64,000 nucleotides of DNA from Allosphingosinicella deserti (GTDB lineage: Bacteria > Pseudomonadota > Alphaproteobacteria > Sphingomonadales > Sphingomonadaceae), in contig NZ_PXYI01000003.1 of assembly GCF_003012735.1 (NCBI RefSeq), forward strand, positions 744,001 to 808,000, given 5' to 3'. The notes under the pieces were generated by a model. The model saw only the letters and a list, made by a program, of their open reading frames with translations. It was not told the origin of the DNA and made no database searches. This document shows positions 52,328 to 61,000 of the stretch, in pieces (within the stretch, counting starts at the first letter, position 1; every line of letters begins with the position of its first letter). The translations under genes were made by a program, and so were the position numbers.

Positions 52328-52367
52328 ATCACTGCGTGGCCCATCACTGCGCTGGCTCAACACTGCG
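52328..52367 (+). promoter_or_regulatory. Three direct repeats ATCACTGCG upstream of the SARP-propeller gene
   Basis: ATCACTGCG at 52328-52336 and 52343-52351, and AACACTGCG at 52359-52367, spaced 15 and 16 bp. They lie 35-74 bases before the regulator's start codon in the divergent promoter region. Candidate autoregulatory site or a site for another regulator. Confidence 0.45.
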
Positions 52368-52401
52368 ATGGACGATATAGGCGCCGGTCTCGCGTAGCTT
52401 T

Positions 52402-55047
52402 TTGGGGTGTTCGGTGGGCGCGGATTCAGGCTGGCAGTTGCGCCTGCTCGACAATTTCAGGCTGATCGGCACCGCTGGCGACGTCCCGCTGAGCGCACGC
52501 AAGGCGGTGGCTTTGCTCGCCTATCTTGCAATGCAGCAGGACAGGATGGCGCGCCGCGAGGTGCTCGCGACCTTGCTCTGGGAAAATGCCGATCCCGCTC
52601 AGGCGCGGGTCAGCCTGCGTCAGGCGCTCGCCGCGATCCGCAAGATCGAAAGTGAGGAGAGCCCGCTTCTCTCGGCCGAGGGCGATTTCATCCGGCTCGC
52701 TCCGGAAGTCGATGTCGATGCCCGCCGGTTCGAACGGCTCGCCGAGGGAGATCATGCCGCGCGAAGCGAAGCGCCGGAGCTTTATCGCACCGATTTGCTG
52801 GGCGGCTTCTCGCTGAAAGATTCCATCGGCTTCAACGAGTGGCTCGGTGTCGAGCAGGCGCGGCTGCGACAGCGCGCCGTGGGCGTGTTGCACAGCCTCG
52901 TCGAGGATGCGCTGCAGCCGGGCGGCGATCTCAACGCAGGAATCGCCTCGGCGCTGCGCCTGCTGACTCTCGATGCCTATAACGAGGCCGGCCATCGCGG
53001 GCTGATGCAACTCTATACGCGGCAGGGCAGGGCCGCGCTTGCTCTCGCCCAGTATCGCAGCCTGTCCGATCTCCTGCGCCACGAGCTTGCCGTGGCCCCG
53101 GAAGCCGAAACGTCCCGCCTGTACGAGGAGATCAAATCCGGCCGCCGGCGTCTCGTTGAAGATGCTGTCCCGCAGCCGGCGACAGACCGGCCGGACCCCG
53201 GTCGAAACGCATTGGTACCCGGTCCGGAGATCGAGCGGCTGGCGCTGCCGGGATCCGAGCCGAGTGGTCCGGCACCGCTCCCCGCTCAGCCGCAATCGCG
53301 CGGGCGTCTCAAGTCCTGGCGCCTGCCCGTCGCCGGGATCGCGGCGCTCTGTCTTGCAATCGCCGTGCTCGGCTATTTCTGGACCCGCGACGGTGGCGCG
53401 CCGCCGCGTCTTGGCCAGGTCTTCCCGATCGCCACCAGCGACGAAATCGAGGCTGCTCCGGCGCTGTCGCCGGACGGCGAGCAACTTGCCTATACGATGA
53501 CGCGAAACGGCAACCGGGACATCTATCTGCTCCCGGCCTCCGGCGACGGCGCGCCAATGCGGCTGACCGACAATTCCGCTGGCGATGGGGCCGTTGCCTG
53601 GCGCCCTGACGGGCTTGCCATCGCGTTCGTCCGAACTGCGCCGTCGGGAGACAGGCCGTGTGAGATCATCCTCAAGCCGGTTCCGGTCGGCGACGAACGG
53701 GTGATCGGGCGCTGCATCACCGATTATGGCACGTCTCTGTCCTGGATGCCCGATGGCCGGTCGCTGGTGTTCCGGGACATGCCTGCGTCCGGCAAGGCGA
53801 TCCGCCTCTATCGCCTCGATGTCGAAAGCGGAAAGGTGCGGCCGATCAGCAATCCGCCGCAGGCATCGATTGGCGACTTCGAACCTTCCGTGTCGCACGA
53901 CGGACGCTTTGTCGTCTTCCAGCGATCGAGCTCGCTCGACACATTCGATCTGATGCTGCTCGATCTCGAAACCGGCGAAGAGCAACGGCTGTCGGCGGGA
54001 CATTCGTGGAGCGCTGTTTGGGAACACGATGATCGTGGCCTGATCTATTCGGCGCGACGCAAGGGCGATTATGGCCTTTGGTGGATCGATCCGAGCCGCC
54101 CGGGCGAGCCGCATCGCCTCTCTGCAGGCGTGTCTCAATTCCGCGCTTTGTCCTATTCGGCACGCCGCAATCGCCTGGTGTTCGAGGCGATGCAGGAGCG
54201 TAATTCGCTGCTTCAGCTTCCGAAAGACGCCTCGCCCGACACCGCGCCGACTTCGTTTCCGGCCGTTCGGCCAGGCGTGTTCACGCGGTTCGTAGCCGAG
54301 GCGAACACCGGCGACGTCCTGTTCGTGTCGGGGCGGTCGGGTCACGACGAAATCTGGATCGCACCCGCCGGACAGCCGGCAAAGCAGCGAACCCGATTCA
54401 CCGGGTGGCGGTTCGAAGATCTCAGCTGGTCGCCTGACGGCAGCTGGATCGCGTTCGTCGGCCTGCGCAACGGCAGCCCCGATCTTTATCTGATCCGGCG
54501 CGACGGGGGCGAGCCTGTCCGTCTCACCAACGACGCGGTCGAGGAGATCATGCCGGCCTGGTCTCCCGATGGGCAGACCTTGTACTTCGGGTCGCGGCGT
54601 GGCGGCGCCTGGCGGATCTGGCGGATGGACCCGGCGCAGCCGCGATCGGCCCACCCGGTCACGGACGCGGGGCCCTGGCGCGCGGTTCCGTCGGCAAACG
54701 GCAGGAGCCTCTATTACGTCGTCGACGGACAGCGGGGCATACGCCGCCGCGATTTCGGCGCCGATGGTCGCTTGAGCGGTCCAGAGACAATGGTCGTGCA
54801 GGATGTCCATCCGAGCGACTGGCGCAACTGGGCGGTGACGTCCGACGCGATCTTCTACGTGCGCCGGGCCGGTCCCTATTCGCCCGGATGGCTGAGGCGC
54901 TACGATCTGGCTTCGGGGGAGGATCGCGCGGTCACGGACGCGACGAACCTCGCATGGATGCAGAGCTTCGCGCTTCGACGGGATGGCGGACTGCTGCTGG
55001 CGCGGCGGGATGTGCAGATCGATATTTACGGATCCGACCTCGATTAG
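52402..55047 (+). CDS. Membrane-anchored SARP/BTAD regulator with beta-propeller sensor
   Basis: The open frame starts with TTG at 52402; a GTG at 52414 with GGGG seven bases before it is a good alternative (877 versus 881 aa). Residues 11-95 form a SARP/AfsR-type winged helix (LRLLDNFRLIGTAGDVPLSA, then ARVSLRQALAAIRKIESEES). Residues 100-245 form the BTAD helical repeat domain (EAGHRGLMQLYTRQGRAALA). A Pro-rich linker leads to one membrane helix at 306-327 (SWRLPVAGIAALCLAIAVLG). Residues 335-881 form a TolB/PD40-like beta-propeller (APALSPDGEQLAYTMTRNGN, DLSWSPDGSWIAFVG, PAWSPDGQTLYFGS). The topology is CadC-like: cytoplasmic DNA-binding part, periplasmic sensor. It probably controls the surrounding secreted-protein genes. 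Confidence 0.85.
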   Translation: MGCSVGADSGWQLRLLDNFRLIGTAGDVPLSARKAVALLAYLAMQQDRMARREVLATLLWENADPAQARVSLRQALAAIRKIESEESPLLSAEGDFIRLAPEVDVDARRFERLAEGDHAARSEAPELYRTDLLGGFSLKDSIGFNEWLGVEQARLRQRAVGVLHSLVEDALQPGGDLNAGIASALRLLTLDAYNEAGHRGLMQLYTRQGRAALALAQYRSLSDLLRHELAVAPEAETSRLYEEIKSGRRRLVEDAVPQPATDRPDPGRNALVPGPEIERLALPGSEPSGPAPLPAQPQSRGRLKSWRLPVAGIAALCLAIAVLGYFWTRDGGAPPRLGQVFPIATSDEIEAAPALSPDGEQLAYTMTRNGNRDIYLLPASGDGAPMRLTDNSAGDGAVAWRPDGLAIAFVRTAPSGDRPCEIILKPVPVGDERVIGRCITDYGTSLSWMPDGRSLVFRDMPASGKAIRLYRLDVESGKVRPISNPPQASIGDFEPSVSHDGRFVVFQRSSSLDTFDLMLLDLETGEEQRLSAGHSWSAVWEHDDRGLIYSARRKGDYGLWWIDPSRPGEPHRLSAGVSQFRALSYSARRNRLVFEAMQERNSLLQLPKDASPDTAPTSFPAVRPGVFTRFVAEANTGDVLFVSGRSGHDEIWIAPAGQPAKQRTRFTGWRFEDLSWSPDGSWIAFVGLRNGSPDLYLIRRDGGEPVRLTNDAVEEIMPAWSPDGQTLYFGSRRGGAWRIWRMDPAQPRSAHPVTDAGPWRAVPSANGRSLYYVVDGQRGIRRRDFGADGRLSGPETMVVQDVHPSDWRNWAVTSDAIFYVRRAGPYSPGWLRRYDLASGEDRAVTDATNLAWMQSFALRRDGGLLLARRDVQIDIYGSDLD

Positions 55048-55066
55048 GGGGGCGCGCCGCCCCGCT

Positions 55067-55083
55067 TTCACGTCGCTTTCACG
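55067..55083 (+). promoter_or_regulatory. Direct repeat TTCACG-N5-TTCACG (11-bp period)
   Basis: TTCACG at 55067-55072 and 55078-55083, within CGCTTTCACGTCGCTTTCACG, where ten bases (CGCTTTCACG) are repeated exactly with an 11-bp period. It is 93 bases before the 55177 start, nearly the same distance as at 43349. A GC-rich stem-like sequence around GGCGCGCC (55047-55064) precedes it and may terminate the regulator transcript. Confidence 0.6.
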
Positions 55084-55176
55084 CTCGCCGGCCGGCCCGG
55101 CAAACCCTTTCGATGGCAACAGGTCCTCACGTCGCAGCAGCCGATCCGGTTTGCCGACCCAAGAAAGGACCCAGTC

Positions 55177-55632
55177 ATGAAAACGGCATGTCTTGCCGCA
55201 GGCGCGCTGCTTCTGGTCGCGCTCGATCCCGCTGCCCATGCTGCTCCGGCCGTGCCCGGCGCCAAGCCCAACGACAAGCAGATGACGTGCGAGGACGTCG
55301 CCAGGGAGCAAGCGGAGATCAACACCGCGGTCGCCAAGCGCGCCGAGAAGAAAGCCGCCGGCAAGAAGCTCGGCAAGGGCCTGTTCGGCTTTGCCAAGAC
55401 TTTTGCGGGAGCGGCCGTGCCAAGCGCGATCGGCACAATGGGCGGCACCAGCGTCGCAGGCAGCATCGCCGCACGCGCGGCCAGCCAGTCCGCCGGAGAG
55501 GCGATCTACAACGCCGGACGTGAGACCGGCTCGACCCCGGCCCAGACCGGGCCCCAGCCGACTGCGGAGCAACAGACGCGGCTCGACCGGCTTGCCAAGA
55601 TCGGTGCCTATCGCCAGTGCCCGGCCGCCTGA
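55177..55632 (+). CDS. Small secreted protein, two-cysteine family
   Basis: A 151-aa protein with AAAGGA upstream of the ATG and a signal peptide (MKTACLAAGALLLVALDPAA, cleavage near AHAA). The mature part contains MTCEDVAREQAEIN, a Lys-rich helix (KRAEKKAAGKKLGKGL), a Gly/Ala-rich segment (AVPSAIGTMGGTSVAGSIAA) and the C-terminus RLDRLAKIGAYRQCPAA. Order and both cysteine contexts match the 43457-44017 protein. The Gly/Ala segment resembles membrane-associating glycine-zipper sequences. Function unknown; the same promoter repeat as its paralogue. Confidence 0.75.
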   Translation: MKTACLAAGALLLVALDPAAHAAPAVPGAKPNDKQMTCEDVAREQAEINTAVAKRAEKKAAGKKLGKGLFGFAKTFAGAAVPSAIGTMGGTSVAGSIAARAASQSAGEAIYNAGRETGSTPAQTGPQPTAEQQTRLDRLAKIGAYRQCPAA

Positions 55633-55700
55633 CGCGGGCATCGCGGGCGGACGTGGGAGCGGCACGCGCTGATCCCTCCGTCAGCCGTCGACGCAGGCGG

Positions 55701-56102
55701 ATGGTCTTCCTGCTCCTGCTGGGCGTCTCGATGCCGGCACTGGCAGCGTCCGTCGGGATCGAACCGGGCCTCTACGAGCTCACCACGGTCGGTACCGACA
55801 CCAGCCTTCCCTCGGTGACGCGCAGTTGCTTCCAGTCCGTGCTTGCCGAGGGCGGATTTGCCCGGCCGGATCTGTCCGGCGGCTGCCGGCTGTGGAAGGA
55901 TGTGGTTGCGGGTGGCCGCATCGACATCGTCACCAGCTGTACCGGGTCAGGGGGCGTGCGGTCGACGGAGACGGTCACCGGCCACTACCGGCCCGACGGC
56001 TTCGTGCTGAGGCGACGTGTCGAAGGCCAGCTCGGCGGATCGCCACGCGAGATGGTCTTCACCACAACTGCGCGCCGGATCGGGGCGAGCTGCCCGGCCT
56101 GA
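55701..56102 (+). CDS. DUF3617-like secreted protein
   Basis: Translation from the ATG at 55701 gives 133 aa with signal MVFLLLLGVSMPALA. The mature part opens VGIEPGLYELTTVGTDTSLP and has four cysteines (TRSCFQSV, GGCRLW, TSCTGSG, GASCPA) and TVTGHYRPDGFVLRRRVEGQ, the DUF3617 pattern also seen in the lipoprotein at 49646. It starts 68 bp after the two-cysteine protein gene, probably in one transcript. Confidence 0.75.
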   Translation: MVFLLLLGVSMPALAASVGIEPGLYELTTVGTDTSLPSVTRSCFQSVLAEGGFARPDLSGGCRLWKDVVAGGRIDIVTSCTGSGGVRSTETVTGHYRPDGFVLRRRVEGQLGGSPREMVFTTTARRIGASCPA

Positions 56103-56233
56103 GCGGACGGAGGGCGCATGGCTCGATCTCCGGCACGGCTTTGAGGCAAGTCTGGATCCGGCGCACGTCGCCGATTGCACAGGGATGGGCGCTCGGACGC
56201 GGCCATCCGCAACCGCTTCCGAGCGGACAATAG

Positions 56234-58039
56234 GTGGATAATCTGAACATGACGATCTCTCTCTTCGCGCCCGCGCCGGGGCGTTCCCGGTCGTGCGCGG
56301 CACGCCTCGCCGCCGGGTTGATGACGGCAGGCGCGATCCTGTCGTCCGGTGCCGTCAACGCCCAGATCGCGCCGGGTCAGCTTCCGAGCCGCGAACAGGT
56401 TCAGCCTCCGGTACCGCAGACGTCCCGTCCTCCGGCGGAGGCGCGCGTCGACGGCAGCCGGGCTTTCCGCGAGGTGCCGTGCCCCTTCGAGCAGTCGAAC
56501 CAGCAGGTTGCGCTCGCTGGCGTTCGTTTCGTCGCACCGGATGGCACAACGATTGCGCCGGAATTGGCCCGGCTTCTCGCGGGGGTTCGCGCGGAGGAGG
56601 GCGCCCGTTCGGTCGTTCAGCTCTGCGACCTTCGCGATACCGCCAACCGGCTGCTTCGTGATGCCGGCTATGTCGCGTCGGTCCAGATCCTGCCGCAGGA
56701 TGTCTCCAACGGCGGCGAATTGACCCTGACCGTCGTCACCGCCCGCCTGGTGCGGCTCGATGTCGAAGGCAGGACCGGCGGCCATTATGCCCGACTGATC
56801 GCCGACCGTGCGGCGCAGCTCAAGGCAATGGATCCGTTCAACGAACGCGCAGCGGAGCGCCTGTTGCTGCTGGCCGGCGATGTGCCCGGCCTCAGCGTCG
56901 AGCTGTCTCTAAGTCCGGCCGGGACCAATCCAGGAGATGTGATCGGAACATTGCGCGTTTCCTATCGCCCGATCGCGCTGATCGGGAACATCCAGAATTT
57001 CAATGGCCGGTCGGCCGGGCGCGAGACCGCTTATGGCAGGATCGAGGCTTATGGTCTCACCGGCCTCAGCGACGTCACCTACATCGGCGGCTCCACCACC
57101 CTCGACCTCGACGAACAGCAGGTCCTGCAGTTCGGACACAGTCTGGGTCTGAACCGGGATGGCGCTCGGCTGGACGGGAGCCTGACCTTCGCCTGGTCTC
57201 ATCCCGATCTCGGTGGGCTGGACGTCGGATCCAGGTCGATGGTGGGAACGCTCGCGCTCTCCGCACCCCTGGAGCGGAGCCTCGGCAGGAACGCGATGGC
57301 CACCATCGGCCTCGACGTGATCGAGCAGCGAACGATCGCCACCTTCGCCGGAACCGATATTCCGCTGACCCGTGACAAGCTTCGGGTCGGCTTCGCCCGG
57401 CTCTCCGCGAACCTCGCTAAGGCGTCCCATGACGGGCATGGCTACACGGTGTCGGGTGCCATCGAGCTGCGGCAAGGTCTCGACGTCCTCGGCGCGACCG
57501 AGCGGTTCGATCCCGGCACATATGCCGGCGGGTACACGCCTTCCAACCTGCGCGGCGATCCGACCGCGACGGTCGTCCGGGCCGATCTCGACGGGCAGAT
57601 CGGCCTTGGCCCGATCTTCAGCCTTGCCGCCGCCGGCAGGGTTCAGGTCGCAAGCGATCCACTGCTCAGCTTTGAGAAATTCTCGATCGGCAGCCTGACG
57701 ATCGGACGCGGCTACGATCCGGGGGCGAACAGCGCGGACTCGGCCATCGGCTTGCGCGGCGAAGTCCGCGCCGCGGCGTATCGCGGCCAGCGGGCTTCCG
57801 CCGAGATCTTCGGCTTCTACGACCAAGCCTGGCTGTGGAACCTCGATCGCTTCTCGACCGAAAGCGGGCGCGGGCTGGCCTCGATCGGAGGCGGTGTCCG
57901 CGCTGCGCTGGGCGGGAAATTCCTGCTCGAGGCGATCTACGCGCATCCGCTCGATCGTGCGCTCCGCAGCGACGCCCCACGGTCCGCCGATCGGCTGCTT
58001 CTCTCGCTCACCGCCCAATTCTCGCCGCCGCTCCGCTGA
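56234..58039 (+). CDS. Two-partner secretion outer-membrane transporter (TpsB, FhaC/ShlB type)
   Basis: 601 aa from a GTG at 56234; the ATG at 56249 (MTISLFAPAPGRS) is as likely. A signal peptide ends near VNAQ. A Pro/Gln-rich stretch, as in FhaC, leads to POTRA domains (about 85-250: LLRDAGYVASVQILPQDVSN, then DPFNERAAERLLLLAGDVPG). The rest is a 16-strand-type barrel with the signature region FSIGSLTIGRGYDPGANSAD (the VRGY-like motif in loop L6, here IGRGY). It should export the TpsA protein encoded 23 bp downstream through the outer membrane. The upstream 131 bp hold no TTCACG repeat, so its promoter may differ from those of its neighbours. Confidence 0.9.
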   Translation: MDNLNMTISLFAPAPGRSRSCAARLAAGLMTAGAILSSGAVNAQIAPGQLPSREQVQPPVPQTSRPPAEARVDGSRAFREVPCPFEQSNQQVALAGVRFVAPDGTTIAPELARLLAGVRAEEGARSVVQLCDLRDTANRLLRDAGYVASVQILPQDVSNGGELTLTVVTARLVRLDVEGRTGGHYARLIADRAAQLKAMDPFNERAAERLLLLAGDVPGLSVELSLSPAGTNPGDVIGTLRVSYRPIALIGNIQNFNGRSAGRETAYGRIEAYGLTGLSDVTYIGGSTTLDLDEQQVLQFGHSLGLNRDGARLDGSLTFAWSHPDLGGLDVGSRSMVGTLALSAPLERSLGRNAMATIGLDVIEQRTIATFAGTDIPLTRDKLRVGFARLSANLAKASHDGHGYTVSGAIELRQGLDVLGATERFDPGTYAGGYTPSNLRGDPTATVVRADLDGQIGLGPIFSLAAAGRVQVASDPLLSFEKFSIGSLTIGRGYDPGANSADSAIGLRGEVRAAAYRGQRASAEIFGFYDQAWLWNLDRFSTESGRGLASIGGGVRAALGGKFLLEAIYAHPLDRALRSDAPRSADRLLLSLTAQFSPPLR

Positions 58040-58062
58040 GCGACGGACAGGAGTATTCGACC

Positions 58063-61000
58063 ATGTCTTTTTCTTCGCGCCTTCCACGCCGCCGGCTTCT
58101 TGCGCTCACCACCGCCTTGTGCGGGATCCTCGCATCGGCAAGCCCTGCCGTCGCCCAGCAGATGGGCGGCTTCGGGACCGTACAAAGCCGGACCGGCCCG
58201 GTTTCCGTTGCGGTGAGCGGTACCAATCTCAATGTCTCTGCGACCGGTTCCGGCATCGTCAACTGGACCGATTTCAATGTTCAGGCCGGCAGCATCGCGG
58301 CCTTCCGCAACGGCAATGGCAGCCAGGCAGCCAACGTCGCGATTCTCAATCGCGTGCTCGGTACCCAGCCGACCACGATCGGCGGCGCCCTGACCTCTGA
58401 TGCCAACGTCTCGGTGTATCTGGTCAACTCCAACGGGATCATGTTCGGATCGTCGTCGCAGGTGAATCTGGGGTCGCTCGTCGCGTCCACCCTGGATGTG
58501 ACCGATGCCGATTTCCTCGATGGCGACGGCCGCCTGACTTTCACCAGCAACGACAATCCCAATGCCTACCTGATTGTCGGCAGCGGGGCCCAGATGCAGA
58601 CCAAGGGGGATCTCGTTCTCCTCGGCGACACCCTATCTTCGGACGGCAGTTTGCAGGCCGGAGGCGATCTGGCCGCCATCGCCGCGGGCCGTGTGACAGT
58701 CCAGTCCGCTGTCGGGAGTCCGCTGAAATTCGAAATCAGCCGGGGCAGTCTGCAGGCATCTTTGCGCGCGGGTGGGGCGGCGAACGGCCGCAATGTCGTT
58801 CTGGGTGCCGTCGGCCAGGCCGGCGTGACCGACGGGCTGCTGGAAGTTGAGGCGCTGGCCACGGCCACAGGCGTTGCCGCAAGCGATCACGGCGTCACCA
58901 TCTTCGCCGGAAACGAGGTATCCGCGCCCAATGTCGTCGTTCACTCGAATCAGAGTGCGCGGATCGACATTACGGGCCTGGGAACAATCCGCTCGAGCCG
59001 CGACATCATCGTCGACGGAAACAGCAATGTCGGTGTGAACCTGGTCGATGCCGCTGGCGCCGCATCGGTTGAGGGGCGCGGCATCGTCGAGGTCAATCAG
59101 GTGTTTGCGGACGAGATGGTGCTCACCGGTCTGTACCTCTACGCCGGCGGCCTCGACGCGAAGCAGACGATTGCGCTCTACGGAAGCGAGGTCGCCTCCA
59201 TCACCGGTGACGTGACCGCCTTCAATGTCTCCGTGAATGGAAGGGCTATCTACCTTGGCGATGACTCGGATTCCGAAGTGATCGCTGCCGCCTACATTCA
59301 GACGAATGCCGGAACCGGTGGGATCAACGGGGGTGCCGGGCTGACGCTGGATAGTCAAAGAGCCACGGTTCTGTTGACGACGGGAGGAGCCAATTTCGAC
59401 CGGTCCAGTCGCATTCGTTCATCCCGATCGCTGCTCTTTGGTGGCGGAACCGACCAGCGGGTGACGCTCGGAGACGTCGACGTCGGCGCGATCGCGGGGC
59501 TCGATTCCTATCAGGCAGACATCACCTTCGGCAACTTGAACGTCGGCAGCGATCTGCTCATCGCCACCACGGATGATCTTCGAGCGGACTCGATCACCTC
59601 CGCGGGCGCGCTCACCATGAGCGGCCTGAGAATGGAATTCGGTGGTGATCTGATCGGCGAGAACAAGGTCACGCTCGCCGGAAAGACGCTGACGGCGCGG
59701 AATGTCCGTTCGCGCACCGACGATGTTGCGGTCGAGACTTCCGCGGATGGGATAGCTCTCGGCTCGGCCGCGGGGCGCGCCATCACGCTGACGTCGCGTG
59801 GCGGCGGGATTACGGTCGACGGAATCGATGCCACCTCGGACGTCCTCGTCAATGCCTATGGCGCGGGCATTGTCGATCTCGGCCACGTCAAGGCAGGCGC
59901 CTCCATCTCGCTGATGAGCGAAGATGTGCTGCGGACCGGTAGTCTCCACGCTGCCGACAGCGTGAACGCTTACGGAACGACGGTCAGCGCGGGCGACGTT
60001 CGTGCCGACACCGGCTCCGCCTTCCTCACCGCCGGCATCGGCTCCGTAGACGCGGGCGACGTAACCGCGGGGAAGACCATATCGCTGAGGACGGAACACC
60101 CGAGCGGGGGCGCCGGTGTGGTGAAGGTGGGCGCCGTGAGTGGCGGAGGGAACGTGGAAATTCTTTCGGACGATCTCGTGCTCGATCATGCCCTCAGCGG
60201 CCGTTCAGTATGGCTCAAGGTGGCTGATGGCGGCACGATCGCTCTCCACTCCAAATTGACCGCGAAGAATCTCACCGTCGAGGGTGGCGCCCTTGTTCAG
60301 GCAAGTGGTGCCGAACTCACCGCAGGGACGCTGACGGGAAGTCTCCGTGGCGAGGTTTCGCTGACGGGTAACAACCACATCGGAGCGATCCGGGATCTGT
60401 CGGCGACCAGTCTCGATCTGGTCAATGATCACAATTGGATCGAGATCATCGGCAGCAATCGGTTCGCGGGGGACGTGTCACTGGTCACCTCAGGCAGCTT
60501 GCAGATCGGCGGAGGGAGCAGCCTCGGCGGCGAGCTTGTCTCGCTGGCGGTCGGCGATCGATTCACCAACTCGGGTGGCGGGAGTGCGATCTCGGCGACC
60601 AAGAATTGGGCCATCTACCTGAACACGCCGGATGGCCAGAATTTTGGCGGTCTCGACAGCGGCAATCGCGCGATCTGGGGAAGCGATGCTTCGCGCAGTC
60701 CGATAACCAGTCTGAACGGGGATCGCTACGTCTTCACCCATCGTCCAACGCTGACTTTCTATTCCGTTCAGTTCGACAAGACCTACGGGACGGACGTCGC
60801 TGCGTATCTCGCGAACCGCTACAATTTCGTCGGACTGCACCAGGGCGTCGCAGGCGCTTTCCAGGGCGATGTGTTCAGCGACATCGTTCAAGGGCGTCCG
60901 GTGCTCACCTCCGCCGGTGCCGCCGCAACCGCCGGAGTCGCGGGCGGTCCCTACACGATCGACATCGCTCAAGGGTCGCTGGTGGCGAGCGGCGGTTACG

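Noticed and set aside
52426-55665. A 1079-codon open frame antisense to the SARP-propeller gene
   Set aside because: Low-complexity Arg/Gly/Ala composition typical of antisense high-GC frames; it covers several well-supported plus-strand genes.
56103-56233. A TTCACG 11-bp repeat in front of tpsB
   Set aside because: I looked for both orientations of the motif in this interval and found none, so tpsB and tpsA cannot be placed in the regulon from sequence alone.
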